64,000 nucleotides of DNA from an uncultured Campylobacter sp. Its GTDB lineage: Bacteria; Campylobacterota; Campylobacteria; Campylobacterales; Campylobacteraceae. The stretch covers positions 1 through 64,000 of the forward strand of contig NZ_CALJPG010000021.1 in the NCBI RefSeq assembly GCF_937980635.1, written 5' to 3'. Each line of letters begins with the position of its first letter. Within the stretch, counting starts at the first letter, position 1. The notes under the pieces were generated by a model that saw nothing but the letters and a program-made list of their open reading frames with translations, did not search any database and was not told the origin of the DNA. Below are positions 9,088 to 17,071 of this stretch, in pieces. Both the position numbers and the translations under genes were made by a program.

Positions 9088-9801
9088 ATGGATATAATAG
9101 CTTTTGAGCTATCGGGAGATTACGCGCATTTTTCTCATCCGGCTACTATATACTCGTCTCTTACATATCCCGTGCCGCCAAAGACTGCCGTCATGGGGCT
9201 TTTGGGATCGATTATAGGTGAAATGAATTATTTTAAACTTAACGATATAGGTTATAGCGTTATTTTAAGTTCGCAATTTCGCAAAAAAACTATGATTTTT
9301 AACGGTATAAAATTTGCTCTATCGTCAAATATGCATATCGAACAAGGCTATCAAGATTCTAGCGAGAAAAAGCAGTTTTATAAAGAGCTAATAAAAGATC
9401 CTAGATATGTCATATTCGTTGATTTAAGTGCTTTAAAAGCTTCTTATAAAGAAAATATAATCGACAGCTTAAAAGCTCATAGATGTGTCTTCACACCATA
9501 TTTAGGTATAAATTTTTGTATAGCGGATTTTAAATATATCGAGATAAAAAATTGTGAATTGGTGCATGGAAAGGAAAGTTTTATAGATACGTTCGTTTTA
9601 ATGGACGATTTTATATTTGATGCACAAAGCTTTGATATCAGACTTGCTACGGCTAGAATGGCTTGCGGATGTGAAGAGGGTAGAATTTTTAAGGATTTTA
9701 AAGATTTTGTTATTAAGTTAAGCGGCAATAGTCAAATCAAAGTAAAGAATAGAGGAAATATCTATCAAATAAATGACTACAAGGTCTACTTTGCAAAGTG
9801 A
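9088..9801 (+). CDS. cas5: Type I-B Cascade subunit Cas5 (Cas5h)
   Basis: Cas5 caps the 5' handle of the crRNA in Cascade. The 237-residue product shows the Cas5h N-terminus: FELSGDYAHFSHPATIYSSL, then YPVPPKTAVMGLLGSIIGE, a conserved RAMP motif at residues 25-45. The middle contains PYLGINFCIADFKYIE, the usual second conserved block. The start codon directly follows the cas7 stop. The 3' end overlaps the likely cas3 start (ATG 9773) by 29 bases. Confidence 0.94.
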   Translation: MDIIAFELSGDYAHFSHPATIYSSLTYPVPPKTAVMGLLGSIIGEMNYFKLNDIGYSVILSSQFRKKTMIFNGIKFALSSNMHIEQGYQDSSEKKQFYKELIKDPRYVIFVDLSALKASYKENIIDSLKAHRCVFTPYLGINFCIADFKYIEIKNCELVHGKESFIDTFVLMDDFIFDAQSFDIRLATARMACGCEEGRIFKDFKDFVIKLSGNSQIKVKNRGNIYQINDYKVYFAK

Positions 9802-11968
9802 GCCGCTATCACATCCCAACAAACCACTAATAAAGCATATAGCAAATATGCTTGCTGAAGCGGATAGTAGGCTTTTACAATGCATTAAAATTTATCACGA
9901 TATAGCTAAGCTAAAAACTAATTTTCAGATTTATATCAAAAACCCTACTGAAAAAATTGCAGATAAAAATCATGCTTTATTATCCTCTTACATATTTTTA
10001 CTAAATTCAGAATTTAATGAGCTAGATACGGCTTTTGGATTTTTGTCCATCGTATCACACCATGGAAATGTAGAAAATTTTTGTGAGCTTACAACGCAAA
10101 ATAAAAATTTCGGCAAATATTTTGAGAGCTCGAAAGAGCTAGACTTTTGAGATGAAGTCTTAGATAAAGCTTTAGGTTTAGAAATTTACAAAGATATTAA
10201 AAGCGATAAAAATGAGCTTTTAATTAAAGCTAAGCATTTAAGAGAATATTTCAAATTTGCGAAAAAGAAGTTTGATTATGATGACTTTTTAAATTTCAAA
10301 GACATATTTTCGTCGCTTATTTATAGTGATAAATATGAAGCTATTTTTAATCAAAGAATCCCTGTTTCTAAGCCGGCGAATTCTAATACGATCGAAAAAT
10401 ATATCAAAGCCCTGGAAAATCGTAAGCCAAATGCGAAAAGAAGCGAGTTTAGAAAATTTGTTTTAAATAATTTCGATGTAAATCATAATCTTTTTACTTT
10501 AACCGCGCCTACAGGCTACGGTAAGACTTTGACTGCGCTAAATTTTGCCGCTAAATTTAATAAAGAACGTATTATTTACGTGCTGCCGTTTACGGCTATC
10601 ATAGATCAAGTTTATGATGAGATAAAAGAGATTTTCAAAGACGATAAAAATATATTAATTCATAAAATTCATCACAAAACTATGATAGATGAAAGCACCC
10701 CGCAAGATCGCTATTCTAAAGTTAAATTTTTGATGGATTCTTTTAGCGGAGATATTAACGTAACTACGCTATATCAATTTATATTTGCACTCTTTGGAAA
10801 CAAAAATAAAGATAGCGTAAAATTTAACCGATTAAAAAGTAGTGTAATAATAATCGATGAAGCGCAGGCGGTACCGTATAAGTTCAGGGCGGATTTTATG
10901 AAACTTTGCGAGATGATGGCGGAAAGATTTGGCTGCATTTTTATTTTTATGTCCGCCACGATGCCTATTGTTGATACGACTAAATTTAAAGAAATTTCAA
11001 ATTTAGATTATTTCAAAGACCAAAATAGATACGTTTTGAAGTGGTTTGATGGTGACGAGAGTGCCTTAAAAGACAATATTAAACAGTTGGCAAAAAGCAA
11101 AAATACACTAGTCGTCGTAAATACCATTAAAAAAGCGCAAGAGCTATTTTTGGAATTTTACGATGAATTTAAAGTTTTTTGCCTAAACGGATATATGTGC
11201 GACGATCACAAACGAAAAAATATCGAAAATATAAAAGATGCAATTGCTAAAAATAAGAGTGAGCACGGTGATTCGATCTTGCTAATTTCTACGCAGTCTA
11301 TCGAAGCTGGCGTGGATTTGGATTTTGATGTCGGATTTAGAGAGATAGCGCCCATTAGCTCGATTATCCAAACTGCCGGTCGTATAAATAGAAATTTCGC
11401 AGCTCTGGGAGAATTATACGTATTTAACGATATTTGCGACTACTCCGATCTCATTTACGGTGATTTAAAACGCATTAGCGATAATATTTTGGTAAAAATT
11501 CTAAAGCAAATGGATATCATCGAAAGCGAAATTTTAGATATTTCCACTAGGTATTTCAGCGCCATAAAGCAAAGCTTAGAGGGCTTATTTTTGGCGGAAC
11601 AGATACGAGAGCTCGGATTTTACGATATAAACGAAAAGATTAGCGAGGCTATGGATGATGGGCTTAAAATTTTAGTAATAATCGAGCCAAAAGAAGATTA
11701 TATTAAAGAATTTCAAAATGAAATTTTTGAAATCAATAGGCTTGATATGGACAAATTTACTAAGAAAGATATATTTACGAATACTATTAAGAAAATTAAT
11801 AGATTTGGTGTAAATATCACAGAATTTGATGCAAAGCGTTTAAATATAAAGCGTATTGATGGGCTAAAAGATGTCTATTATTTACCATTCGGCGATACTT
11901 CGTACAATAATAATTTCGGGATTAAAAAGGATGCCGCCTTAAATCTCAAGAATGAGTTTTTCGACTAA
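9773..11968 (+). pseudogene. cas3: cas3 nuclease-helicase interrupted by an in-frame TGA
   Basis: Cas3 unwinds and degrades the DNA strand displaced by Cascade. One frame runs from 9773 to 11968 (about 731 residues) with a single TGA at 10148-10150. Before it is the HD nuclease domain: H14, Y-H-D at 41-43, NHALLSSY (H67) and SHHGN (H96-H97). After it come linker ending SSLIYSDKYEA, Walker A TAPTGYGKT (about 244-252), IIDEAQAVP, MSATMP, and STQSIEAGVD with QTAGRINR. No ATG, GTG or TTG occurs between the TGA and the end of Walker A (first TTG at 10529), so internal restart cannot give an intact helicase. TGG to TGA (Trp126) is the simplest origin. A sequencing error, suppression or split expression remain possible. 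The stop overlaps the cas4 ATG. Confidence 0.85.
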
Positions 11969-12465
11969 TGTTTTGCAAGGACCAAATCACCGGCACGCTT
12001 GTGAATTATTACGTCACCTGTAAGCGCGAAGCATGGCTTTACGGACACAATATTCACGCCAATCAGGAGGATGAAAACATGCTGATGGGCAAGGCGCTAG
12101 CAGACATCAAAGAGAGCGGTTTGCAGGACTTCGCATTTTCAAATTTGAAATTCGACAAGCTTTCTAAGCAGCGTGGACATTATCTCATCACTGAATATAA
12201 AAAGAGCCTAAAAAATCCAGAAGCAGGCAAGATGCAGCTACTTTTTTATATCTATCTTTTAAAAACAGGCTTAAATTTAAAAGAGGTGAAAGGCAAATTA
12301 ATTAGCGGCAAAACCGTCATAGCCATTGAGGATAATGCCGAAAATTTCACTAAAATCGAAACAATTCTAAACGGCATTGCCGCCCTTGTGAATGAGCCAA
12401 AGCCGCCTAAATTTAGCCTGCAAAAGATTTGCGAGAGTTGCGCTTATCGTGATTATTGCATTTAG
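11968..12465 (+). CDS. cas4: CRISPR adaptation nuclease Cas4
   Basis: Cas4 is a RecB-like 4Fe-4S exonuclease that trims prespacers and helps select the PAM with Cas1-Cas2. The 165-residue product keeps the cluster cysteines: one in YYVTCKREAWLY (Cys18) and three in CESCAYRDYCI at the C-terminus. The nuclease core is visible as LITEYKKS (Glu-x-Lys, near residue 75) and GKMQLLFYIYLL. ATG 11968 shares its A with the TAA of cas3. From here on the codon usage becomes more GC-rich and host-like than in cas8b-cas3. Confidence 0.92.
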   Translation: MFCKDQITGTLVNYYVTCKREAWLYGHNIHANQEDENMLMGKALADIKESGLQDFAFSNLKFDKLSKQRGHYLITEYKKSLKNPEAGKMQLLFYIYLLKTGLNLKEVKGKLISGKTVIAIEDNAENFTKIETILNGIAALVNEPKPPKFSLQKICESCAYRDYCI

Positions 12466-12473
12466 GAGATAAA

Positions 12474-12752
12474 ATGTACGCTATTTTATTTTACGATATT
12501 TCAAGCAGCGACGAAAAGGAGAAAAATAACGCTGCGCGCGTCCGAAAGGCGGTCGAGAAGTTTCTGCCTCGCGTGCAATTCAGCGTTTTTGAAGGTGAAA
12601 TCAGAGCGAGCGATCTTAAAAAATTAATGGCGATTTTGCAAAAAGAATGCGCCAGCAAGCTTGATTCGGTAGTAATTTATACTTTTAATTCGCTTAAATA
12701 TTCACAGCGTCTCGTCATCGGGTGCGATAAAAACGAGGCAATATTCAGCTAA
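12474..12752 (+). CDS. cas2: CRISPR adaptation protein Cas2
   Basis: Cas2 is the dimeric scaffold of the Cas1-Cas2 integrase. The 92-residue protein starts with MYAILFYDISS, the ferredoxin-like first strand with its conserved Asp, and continues with ARVRKAVEKFLPRVQFSVFEGEI, typical of the family. I chose ATG 12474, preceded by TAGGAG, over the in-frame ATG at 12456, which lies inside cas4. Gene order here is cas4-cas2-cas1; cas4-cas1-cas2 is the more usual order in type I-B loci. Confidence 0.93.
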   Translation: MYAILFYDISSSDEKEKNNAARVRKAVEKFLPRVQFSVFEGEIRASDLKKLMAILQKECASKLDSVVIYTFNSLKYSQRLVIGCDKNEAIFS

Positions 12753-12768
12753 AATTTAAGGATAAAGT

Positions 12769-13767
12769 ATGCAAAAATCGGATCGCACGCATTTTATTTT
12801 AAGCCCAGGCCGATTGCGCCGCAAAGATAATAATCTATACTTCGATAAATTTAACGACGAGGGCGGAATTTTAACTAGTAAAATTTTGCCGATTAACGCA
12901 ATTTATGAAATTTATATTTTGGCGCGGGTAGAGCTTGATACTTATGCTATGGCGTTTTTGGCTGATAATAACATTTTGCTGCATATTTTTAGCGCCTATC
13001 AGAGCTTCCGTGGCAGTTTTTTCCCGAACACTTCAAATTCTGTAAACAAAAGCGGCTTTGTGCTTTTGGCGCAGCTGCGGGCTTTTGACGATCTTTCTAA
13101 GCGCCTTTTTATCGCTCGCGAGATTACTCGCGCTCGCATCTTAAATGCAGCCATTAATTGCAAGGCTTACGGCGTCTCGCTCGATACTGTGCCGCATCTG
13201 GATGCTCTAGCGCGCGCCTGCGACATAGCAGCAGTAATGGCGGTGGAAGGTGGCTTTGCCAAGCAATATTTCGCGGCTTGGAACGAAATCATCGAGGATC
13301 AGCGCAGTTTTAAATTTACGACGCGCTCCAAACGCCCGCCGGCAGATAAAATTAATGCCCTCATTAGCTATGTAAATACGCGCATTTATAACATCTGCTT
13401 CAGCGAAATTTACAAAACCGAGCTTGATCCGCGCATCGGCTTTTTACACGAGCCAAACTACCGCGCGTTAAGCCTGCATCTTGATCTTGCAGAGATTTTT
13501 AAGCCTATTTTAGGTGATAGATTAATTTTTGGAATGTTAAACAAGCGCGAGATTACGGCAAAAGATTTTGAAACGGATGCGGGGCGTATTCAATTCGGTC
13601 GAGAAGCGGTGCAAAAGATCGAGCTAAAAATGATCGAGAAACTATCATCTTGCGCAAATGTAGCGGGACAGAACCTAACCTGGCGTCAAATCATCCGTCG
13701 CGAGGCCAATCAGATTAAAAAATACGTCTGTGAAGGCGTGCCTTACGAGGGGCTGGTATGGCGGTAG
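12769..13767 (+). CDS. cas1: CRISPR integrase Cas1
   Basis: Cas1 inserts new spacers at the leader end of the array. The 332-residue product has the small N-terminal beta domain (FILSPGRLRRKDNNLYF... ILPINAIYEIYILARVEL) and the helical catalytic domain. The metal-binding residues are readable: AVEGGFAKQYF (Glu near 160), IGFLHEPNYRALSLHLDLAEIFKPI (His near 226, Asp near 237 and Glu near 240). It follows cas2 by 16 bases with AAGGAT before the ATG. It is the last cas gene; the leader and array 1 lie directly downstream. Confidence 0.95.
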   Translation: MQKSDRTHFILSPGRLRRKDNNLYFDKFNDEGGILTSKILPINAIYEIYILARVELDTYAMAFLADNNILLHIFSAYQSFRGSFFPNTSNSVNKSGFVLLAQLRAFDDLSKRLFIAREITRARILNAAINCKAYGVSLDTVPHLDALARACDIAAVMAVEGGFAKQYFAAWNEIIEDQRSFKFTTRSKRPPADKINALISYVNTRIYNICFSEIYKTELDPRIGFLHEPNYRALSLHLDLAEIFKPILGDRLIFGMLNKREITAKDFETDAGRIQFGREAVQKIELKMIEKLSSCANVAGQNLTWRQIIRREANQIKKYVCEGVPYEGLVWR

Positions 13768-14158
13768 GTCTCAGGGCTTCAAGCCTAATTTATGCTTTTT
13801 AAATCTTCACTAGAATCATTTGCGCCTATAGATTGTGTCCTCTTAAGATGTATGTGCTTTTGAAATAAATTTGATCTGAAGCACGGAACGGCGAACGAAT
13901 TGGCTTTAAAAATATATATGCTTTTAAAATTTTAGCTTTTTTTGTTATTCACACTTCGATTTTTTGAATGTCTTATATTGAGATTTTAACATTTGCACTC
14001 ACGATACATATAGATAGCGATAAAGTTGCTTTTAAGATTTTGAAATGCCTAATTTTGGGCATTTAACAATCGGCGCTTTTTTAAATTTAGTCCATTTTAA
14101 GGCATAAAAATATATACTCCTAACGCTTTCTACCTAGAAAAATGGCAAAATTCGTGCT
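13768..14158 (+). promoter_or_regulatory. AT-rich CRISPR leader of array 1
   Basis: About 390 bases without a gene separate cas1 from the first repeat. The stretch is AT-rich with long T/A runs and ends in ATATATACT about 45 bases before the repeat. A small hairpin (AAATGCC 14043-14049 pairing with GGCATTT 14058-14064) is visible. Position next to cas1, and on the side of the intact rather than the decayed repeats, makes this the leader of array 1. Confidence 0.65.
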
Positions 14159-14521
14159 GTAGAATTCCATCCCGTTGGGAATTGAAACTTGTCGTTTATA
14201 ATCGCGTTATTTGCAGCCTCGCGTAGAATTCCATCCCGTTGGGAATTGAAACAATTTCATCATTCCTTTTTCAATTCCTTTCAGATGAAGTAGAATTCCA
14301 TCCCGTTGGGAATTGAAACAATGGCTGAGAAACTAAATATCAAGGATTTAGCGCGCGTAGAATTTCATCCTATTGGGAATTGAAGCGCTCTTTGTGCCGG
14401 CAGATATGGCTCGGCATAGGGTAAAATTCCATCTTGTTTGTAATTGCTGCCAGAACCGATCAAAAAAATCAAATCCCAAAAGCTTCGATGTGTAAAATTT
14501 CATCTATCCCCATTTTAAAAT
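14159..14521 (+). CRISPR. CRISPR array 1: three intact and three decaying 30-bp repeats
   Basis: The 30-bp repeat begins GTAGAATTCC and ends GGAATTGAAAC. Exact copies lie at 14159-14188, 14223-14252 and 14290-14319. A variant with four changes is at 14357-14386. Two strongly decayed copies are at 14421-14450 and 14492-14521. Spacers are 34, 37, 37, 34 and 41 bases. The repeat end ATTGAAAC is the usual type I-B handle, so the array reads on the + strand with the leader at 13.8-14.1 kb. The decay increases away from the leader, as expected for the old end of an array. Confidence 0.95.
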
Positions 14522-14731
14522 TTAATGTGCCGTTCTGTAATATGCCTGTTTGTGCAAGCTGGTTCATCTTTACGGCATAATATGCAAAATTTTATAAAAT
14601 TTTATGTTTATTTTATGCAGTATTCTGTATAATTCACACGAATAAACGAAGTATTTTGCTATTTTTACTTATGAATGACACGATTTTTATTCATTTTATA
14701 CGATTTTATGTATAATTAACGAATAAATTTG

Positions 14732-14743
14732 TATAATTTTCAT
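14732..14743 (+). promoter_or_regulatory. -10 element placed for a leaderless mRNA
   Basis: TATAAT at 14732-14737 ends six bases before ATG 14744, so the expected transcription start coincides with the A of the ATG. No ribosome binding site is present. Upstream, the words GTATAATT and ACGAATAAA occur twice (near 14626 and 14709) and could be operator repeats for the HTH protein itself. Confidence 0.45.
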
Positions 14744-14989
14744 ATGTTAGAAACGAGCGATATATTCAACATTTTGCACAATGCCGTCGAAGCCAAAAAT
14801 AATGGCAAAAAGATCTCGCACGCCGCGATGGCGCAGAGGTTAGGCGTGTCGATGCGGACGTATCAGGACTGGCGCTTGGGCACGACCAAGCCGCAAGCCG
14901 CGACCGCGATATGCCAGATGTTGTGCGAGCTCGATAGCGACGACGCTGCGTTTGTGCTGCATAAGATAAAAAAACTTATAGGAGAGTAG
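14744..14989 (+). CDS. Small helix-turn-helix DNA-binding protein
   Basis: An 81-residue protein with an XRE/Cro-like helix-turn-helix: ISHAAMAQRLGVSMRTYQDW, residues about 23-42, then R-x-G-T-x-K-P. It could be an autoregulator, an antitoxin-type repressor or a phage-derived regulator. ATG 14744 is preferred over the in-frame TTG at 14729, which lies inside the -10 box. It is followed after one base by a 44-residue frame, forming a likely two-gene unit placed between CRISPR arrays 1 and 2. Confidence 0.7.
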   Translation: MLETSDIFNILHNAVEAKNNGKKISHAAMAQRLGVSMRTYQDWRLGTTKPQAATAICQMLCELDSDDAAFVLHKIKKLIGE

Positions 14990-14990
14990 G

Positions 14991-15125
14991 GTGCAAAACA
15001 TTACTTTGCAAGAAAAGCTGGATCTGCAGGGCGTCTTTAGCGTGATTTATGAGAAAAAAGAGTCAAAATTCGCGATCTTTTATAAAGCGGTTTTGAAGAA
15101 ATTTTTTAAAAATTTTAAAAAATAA
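14991..15125 (+). CDS. Small basic hypothetical protein (44 aa) paired with the HTH gene
   Basis: A GTG start at 14991, one base after the HTH gene's TAG and close behind GGAGAG, opens a 44-residue frame. The product reads MQNITLQEKLDLQGVFSVIY, then a Lys-rich tail with YKAVLKKFFK. No family is recognised. The tight spacing and Shine-Dalgarno position support translation with the HTH gene. It could be the partner of a toxin-antitoxin-like pair or a truncated gene. Confidence 0.45.
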   Translation: MQNITLQEKLDLQGVFSVIYEKKESKFAIFYKAVLKKFFKNFKK

Positions 15126-15164
15126 TTGGCGGAGGCATTTAATTATTATACTTTGCGTGACAAA

Positions 15165-15338
15165 GGCGGTAGTATCCATTAAATTTAGATGATTTTTCCT
15201 TTTTATGACGACCACGCCGATATTCTTTGTTTTGCAGTTTCAAAGGTTACTGCTGAATTCTGCTTTATAAAATTTTTTCCATCTTTCTGCCTCTTTGGCA
15301 TCATCTAATTTAATTTTAAATTCTATACTTTGGCTCAT
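15165..15338 (-). pseudogene. Decayed small gene with an in-frame TGA
   Basis: On the - strand an ATG at 15338 opens MSQSIEFKIKLDDAKEAERW, continuing KKFYKAEFSSNL, then a TGA at 15240-15242. The same frame stays open and protein-like afterwards (NCKTKNIGVVVIKRKNHLNL, then MDTTAFVTQS). This looks like a small gene broken by one nonsense change, but no family is recognised and the frame could be chance. Confidence 0.3.
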
Positions 15339-15543
15339 GATCTTAAATTTATGGCGTAAATTTAATTGAAATTAATGCAGAATTCCTTCTTTAACCTAGC
15401 TTTTAAGATCCCTAGCGTGCATTTTTACAAATATTTTGGAATTTGCTACTAAATGAGTTGCATTTAAATCTATTTATATTGCGGCAAATATACAGTTCGT
15501 TAAAATTTTAATTTGTGAGTAACTCCAAAATTTCATTCGTAAC

Positions 15544-15768
15544 CTATAAATTTAATATATTTGGTGGCAAATTGAAACCGAATGAAATTTCGCATAAGTG
15601 CCCCATGCTGTATCCTATCCCAGCCACAACTAATCTTTTTAAATTTTATAGCGAGACGAGAATTTTACCCATTTCTGCCGCAAAAGTCGCATCGCGTGGA
15701 TCCGTTTTGATTTCAACAAGATGAATTCTACCGCCTACGCAAATCGTGCAATAAGCCCATTTATGCAT
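15544..15768 (-). pseudogene. Decayed small gene abutting CRISPR array 2
   Basis: On the - strand an ATG at 15768 overlaps the last bases of the outermost repeat of array 2 and opens a 40-residue frame (MHKWAYCTICVGGRIHLVEI, then KTDPRDATFAAEMGKILVSL) ending at TAA 15646-15648. The same frame continues after the TAA as NLKRLVVAGIGYSMGHLCEI, then SFGFNLPPNILNL, to a TAG at 15544-15546. The residue mix looks coding. I do not recognise the family; one stop codon interrupts an otherwise 74-residue frame. Confidence 0.35.
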
Positions 15769-15928
15769 TTCAATTCCCAAAGGATAGAATTATTCCACAT
15801 TCCTGCGGGACGCTATAAAATGCAGTGGCAGAAGTTTCAATTCCCAACGGGATGGAATTCTACGAGACCGAAATTTACCTTAAAAAACTAGAAGCTATGT
15901 TTCAATTCCCAACGGGATGGAAATCCCG
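15767..15928 (-). CRISPR. CRISPR array 2: remnant with three repeats, opposite strand to array 1
   Basis: The same repeat occurs in reverse complement. One exact copy is at 15834-15863. A copy at 15899-15928 keeps 24 bases but has lost its 5' end, ending in a perfect CGGGAT-GGAA-ATCCCG hairpin. A decayed copy is at 15767-15796. Spacers are 15797-15833 (37 bases) and 15864-15898 (35 bases). Both ends are degenerate and no clear leader is seen at the high-coordinate side, so this is probably an inactive remnant. Confidence 0.9.
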
Positions 15929-16060
15929 CTAAAGATTTTAAATGAAAAGCTGTAAAATTCAATGCCTTTCTATTATTGGGAAATAAATCCCTAATGAGGC
16001 AATTCCTGGCAAGAAAATCCTCCCTAGCAATTCTTAGCGGGTAATCTTTATTGGCAAGAT

Positions 16061-16963
16061 TTAGCCCTTTCTCTTATCCTTCTTATTCTTGCGAGAGGGG
16101 CTTTCCAGCTTGCGCCAAGCCTCGCTTTTTTGGCTATCCTCCATTAAGACTATCTCCCTGGCGCCGTTTCGCACGAGGTTTGGATCCACCGCAAGTTCCT
16201 TCGCACCAATTTTTTCGGGATAGTCTATGCGCGAGAGGATGCAACGGAAGGCGTTTAGCCGCGCGATCTTTTTGTCGTTGCTATCAAGGATCGTCCACGG
16301 CGCAAACTCGGTATTTGAAGCGAGCAGCATCGAGTATTTTGCGAGCGTGTATTGATTCCACAGCTCCTGCGATCTCGCATCCACCGGCGAGAGTTTGTAT
16401 TGCTTCAGCGGGTCGGTGCGGCGCGATTCGAAGCGCCTTTTTTGCTCCTCTTTGGAGACCGAAAAGTAAAATTTAAACAAAATTATCCCCGCACTTACCA
16501 AAAGCTCCTCAAATTTAGGCACTTGGCGCAGGAAATCTTTATGCTCGGCGTGGGTGCAAAAGCCCATTACCGGCTCAACCATCGCGCGGTTGTACCAGCT
16601 GCGGTCAAATATCGTGATCTCGCCGCCGCTGGGTAGGTGCGAGACGTAGCGCTGGAAGTACCATTGAGTCTTTTCGACGTTGCTCGGCTTTTCGAGCGCT
16701 ACGATGCGGCATCCGCGCGGATTTAGATGCTCGGTTAAACGCTTGATCGTGCCGCCTTTGCCCGCCGCATCGCGCCCCTCCATCAAAATCAAAATTTTTA
16801 GCCCCTTCTCTTTTACGAATTTTTGCAGCTTCAAAAGCTCGATCTGGTATCTCTCAAGCAGCGTTTCGTAGTCTTTGAACGATATTTTTTCATACTTTGA
16901 GCTTTTAAATTCTATCTCTTTCAGCGCTATTTCGCCCGTTTCGGTTTTGATCTCTTTACTCAT
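16061..16963 (-). CDS. ppk2: Polyphosphate kinase 2 family protein
   Basis: PPK2 enzymes transfer phosphate between polyphosphate and nucleotides, mainly making GTP or ATP from NDPs. The 300-residue protein has Walker A GRDAAGKGGTIK (near residues 64-75), the lid and substrate block FQRYVSHLPSGGEITIFDRS (Walker B, near 108-127) with WYNRAMVEPVMGFC, and a DPLKQYKLSPVD segment near 186. One-domain length fits class I PPK2. It lies divergently from dsbD, as I recall for C. jejuni (Cj0604 and Cj0603c). Start is ATG 16963 with GGAGG just upstream. Confidence 0.94.
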   Translation of the reverse strand: MSKEIKTETGEIALKEIEFKSSKYEKISFKDYETLLERYQIELLKLQKFVKEKGLKILILMEGRDAAGKGGTIKRLTEHLNPRGCRIVALEKPSNVEKTQWYFQRYVSHLPSGGEITIFDRSWYNRAMVEPVMGFCTHAEHKDFLRQVPKFEELLVSAGIILFKFYFSVSKEEQKRRFESRRTDPLKQYKLSPVDARSQELWNQYTLAKYSMLLASNTEFAPWTILDSNDKKIARLNAFRCILSRIDYPEKIGAKELAVDPNLVRNGAREIVLMEDSQKSEAWRKLESPSRKNKKDKRKG

Positions 16964-17071
16964 ATCGCCTCCTAAAAATTTTAAGGAATTTTACAAAAAA
17001 GTTCTTTATATTACACTATAAATTCATACTTATTACGTTAGAATGTAGGAAAAAATTTCAAAGGATAAAAT

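Noticed and set aside
10148..15242. UGA read as tryptophan (genetic-code change), since two frames are broken by TGA where Trp would fit
   Set aside because: Many genes in the window end with TGA in normal places (for example the stops at 3312, 23089, 23985 and 41231) and Trp is coded by TGG throughout. Single TGG to TGA changes explain both cases.
15515..15724. A 69-codon + strand frame between arrays 1 and 2
   Set aside because: The opposite strand has a more protein-like decayed frame over the same bases; no ribosome binding site precedes the + frame.
15930..16030. Possible further decayed CRISPR repeats after array 2
   Set aside because: Only short words such as GTAAAATTC and ATTGGGAAAT match; not enough to support a repeat.
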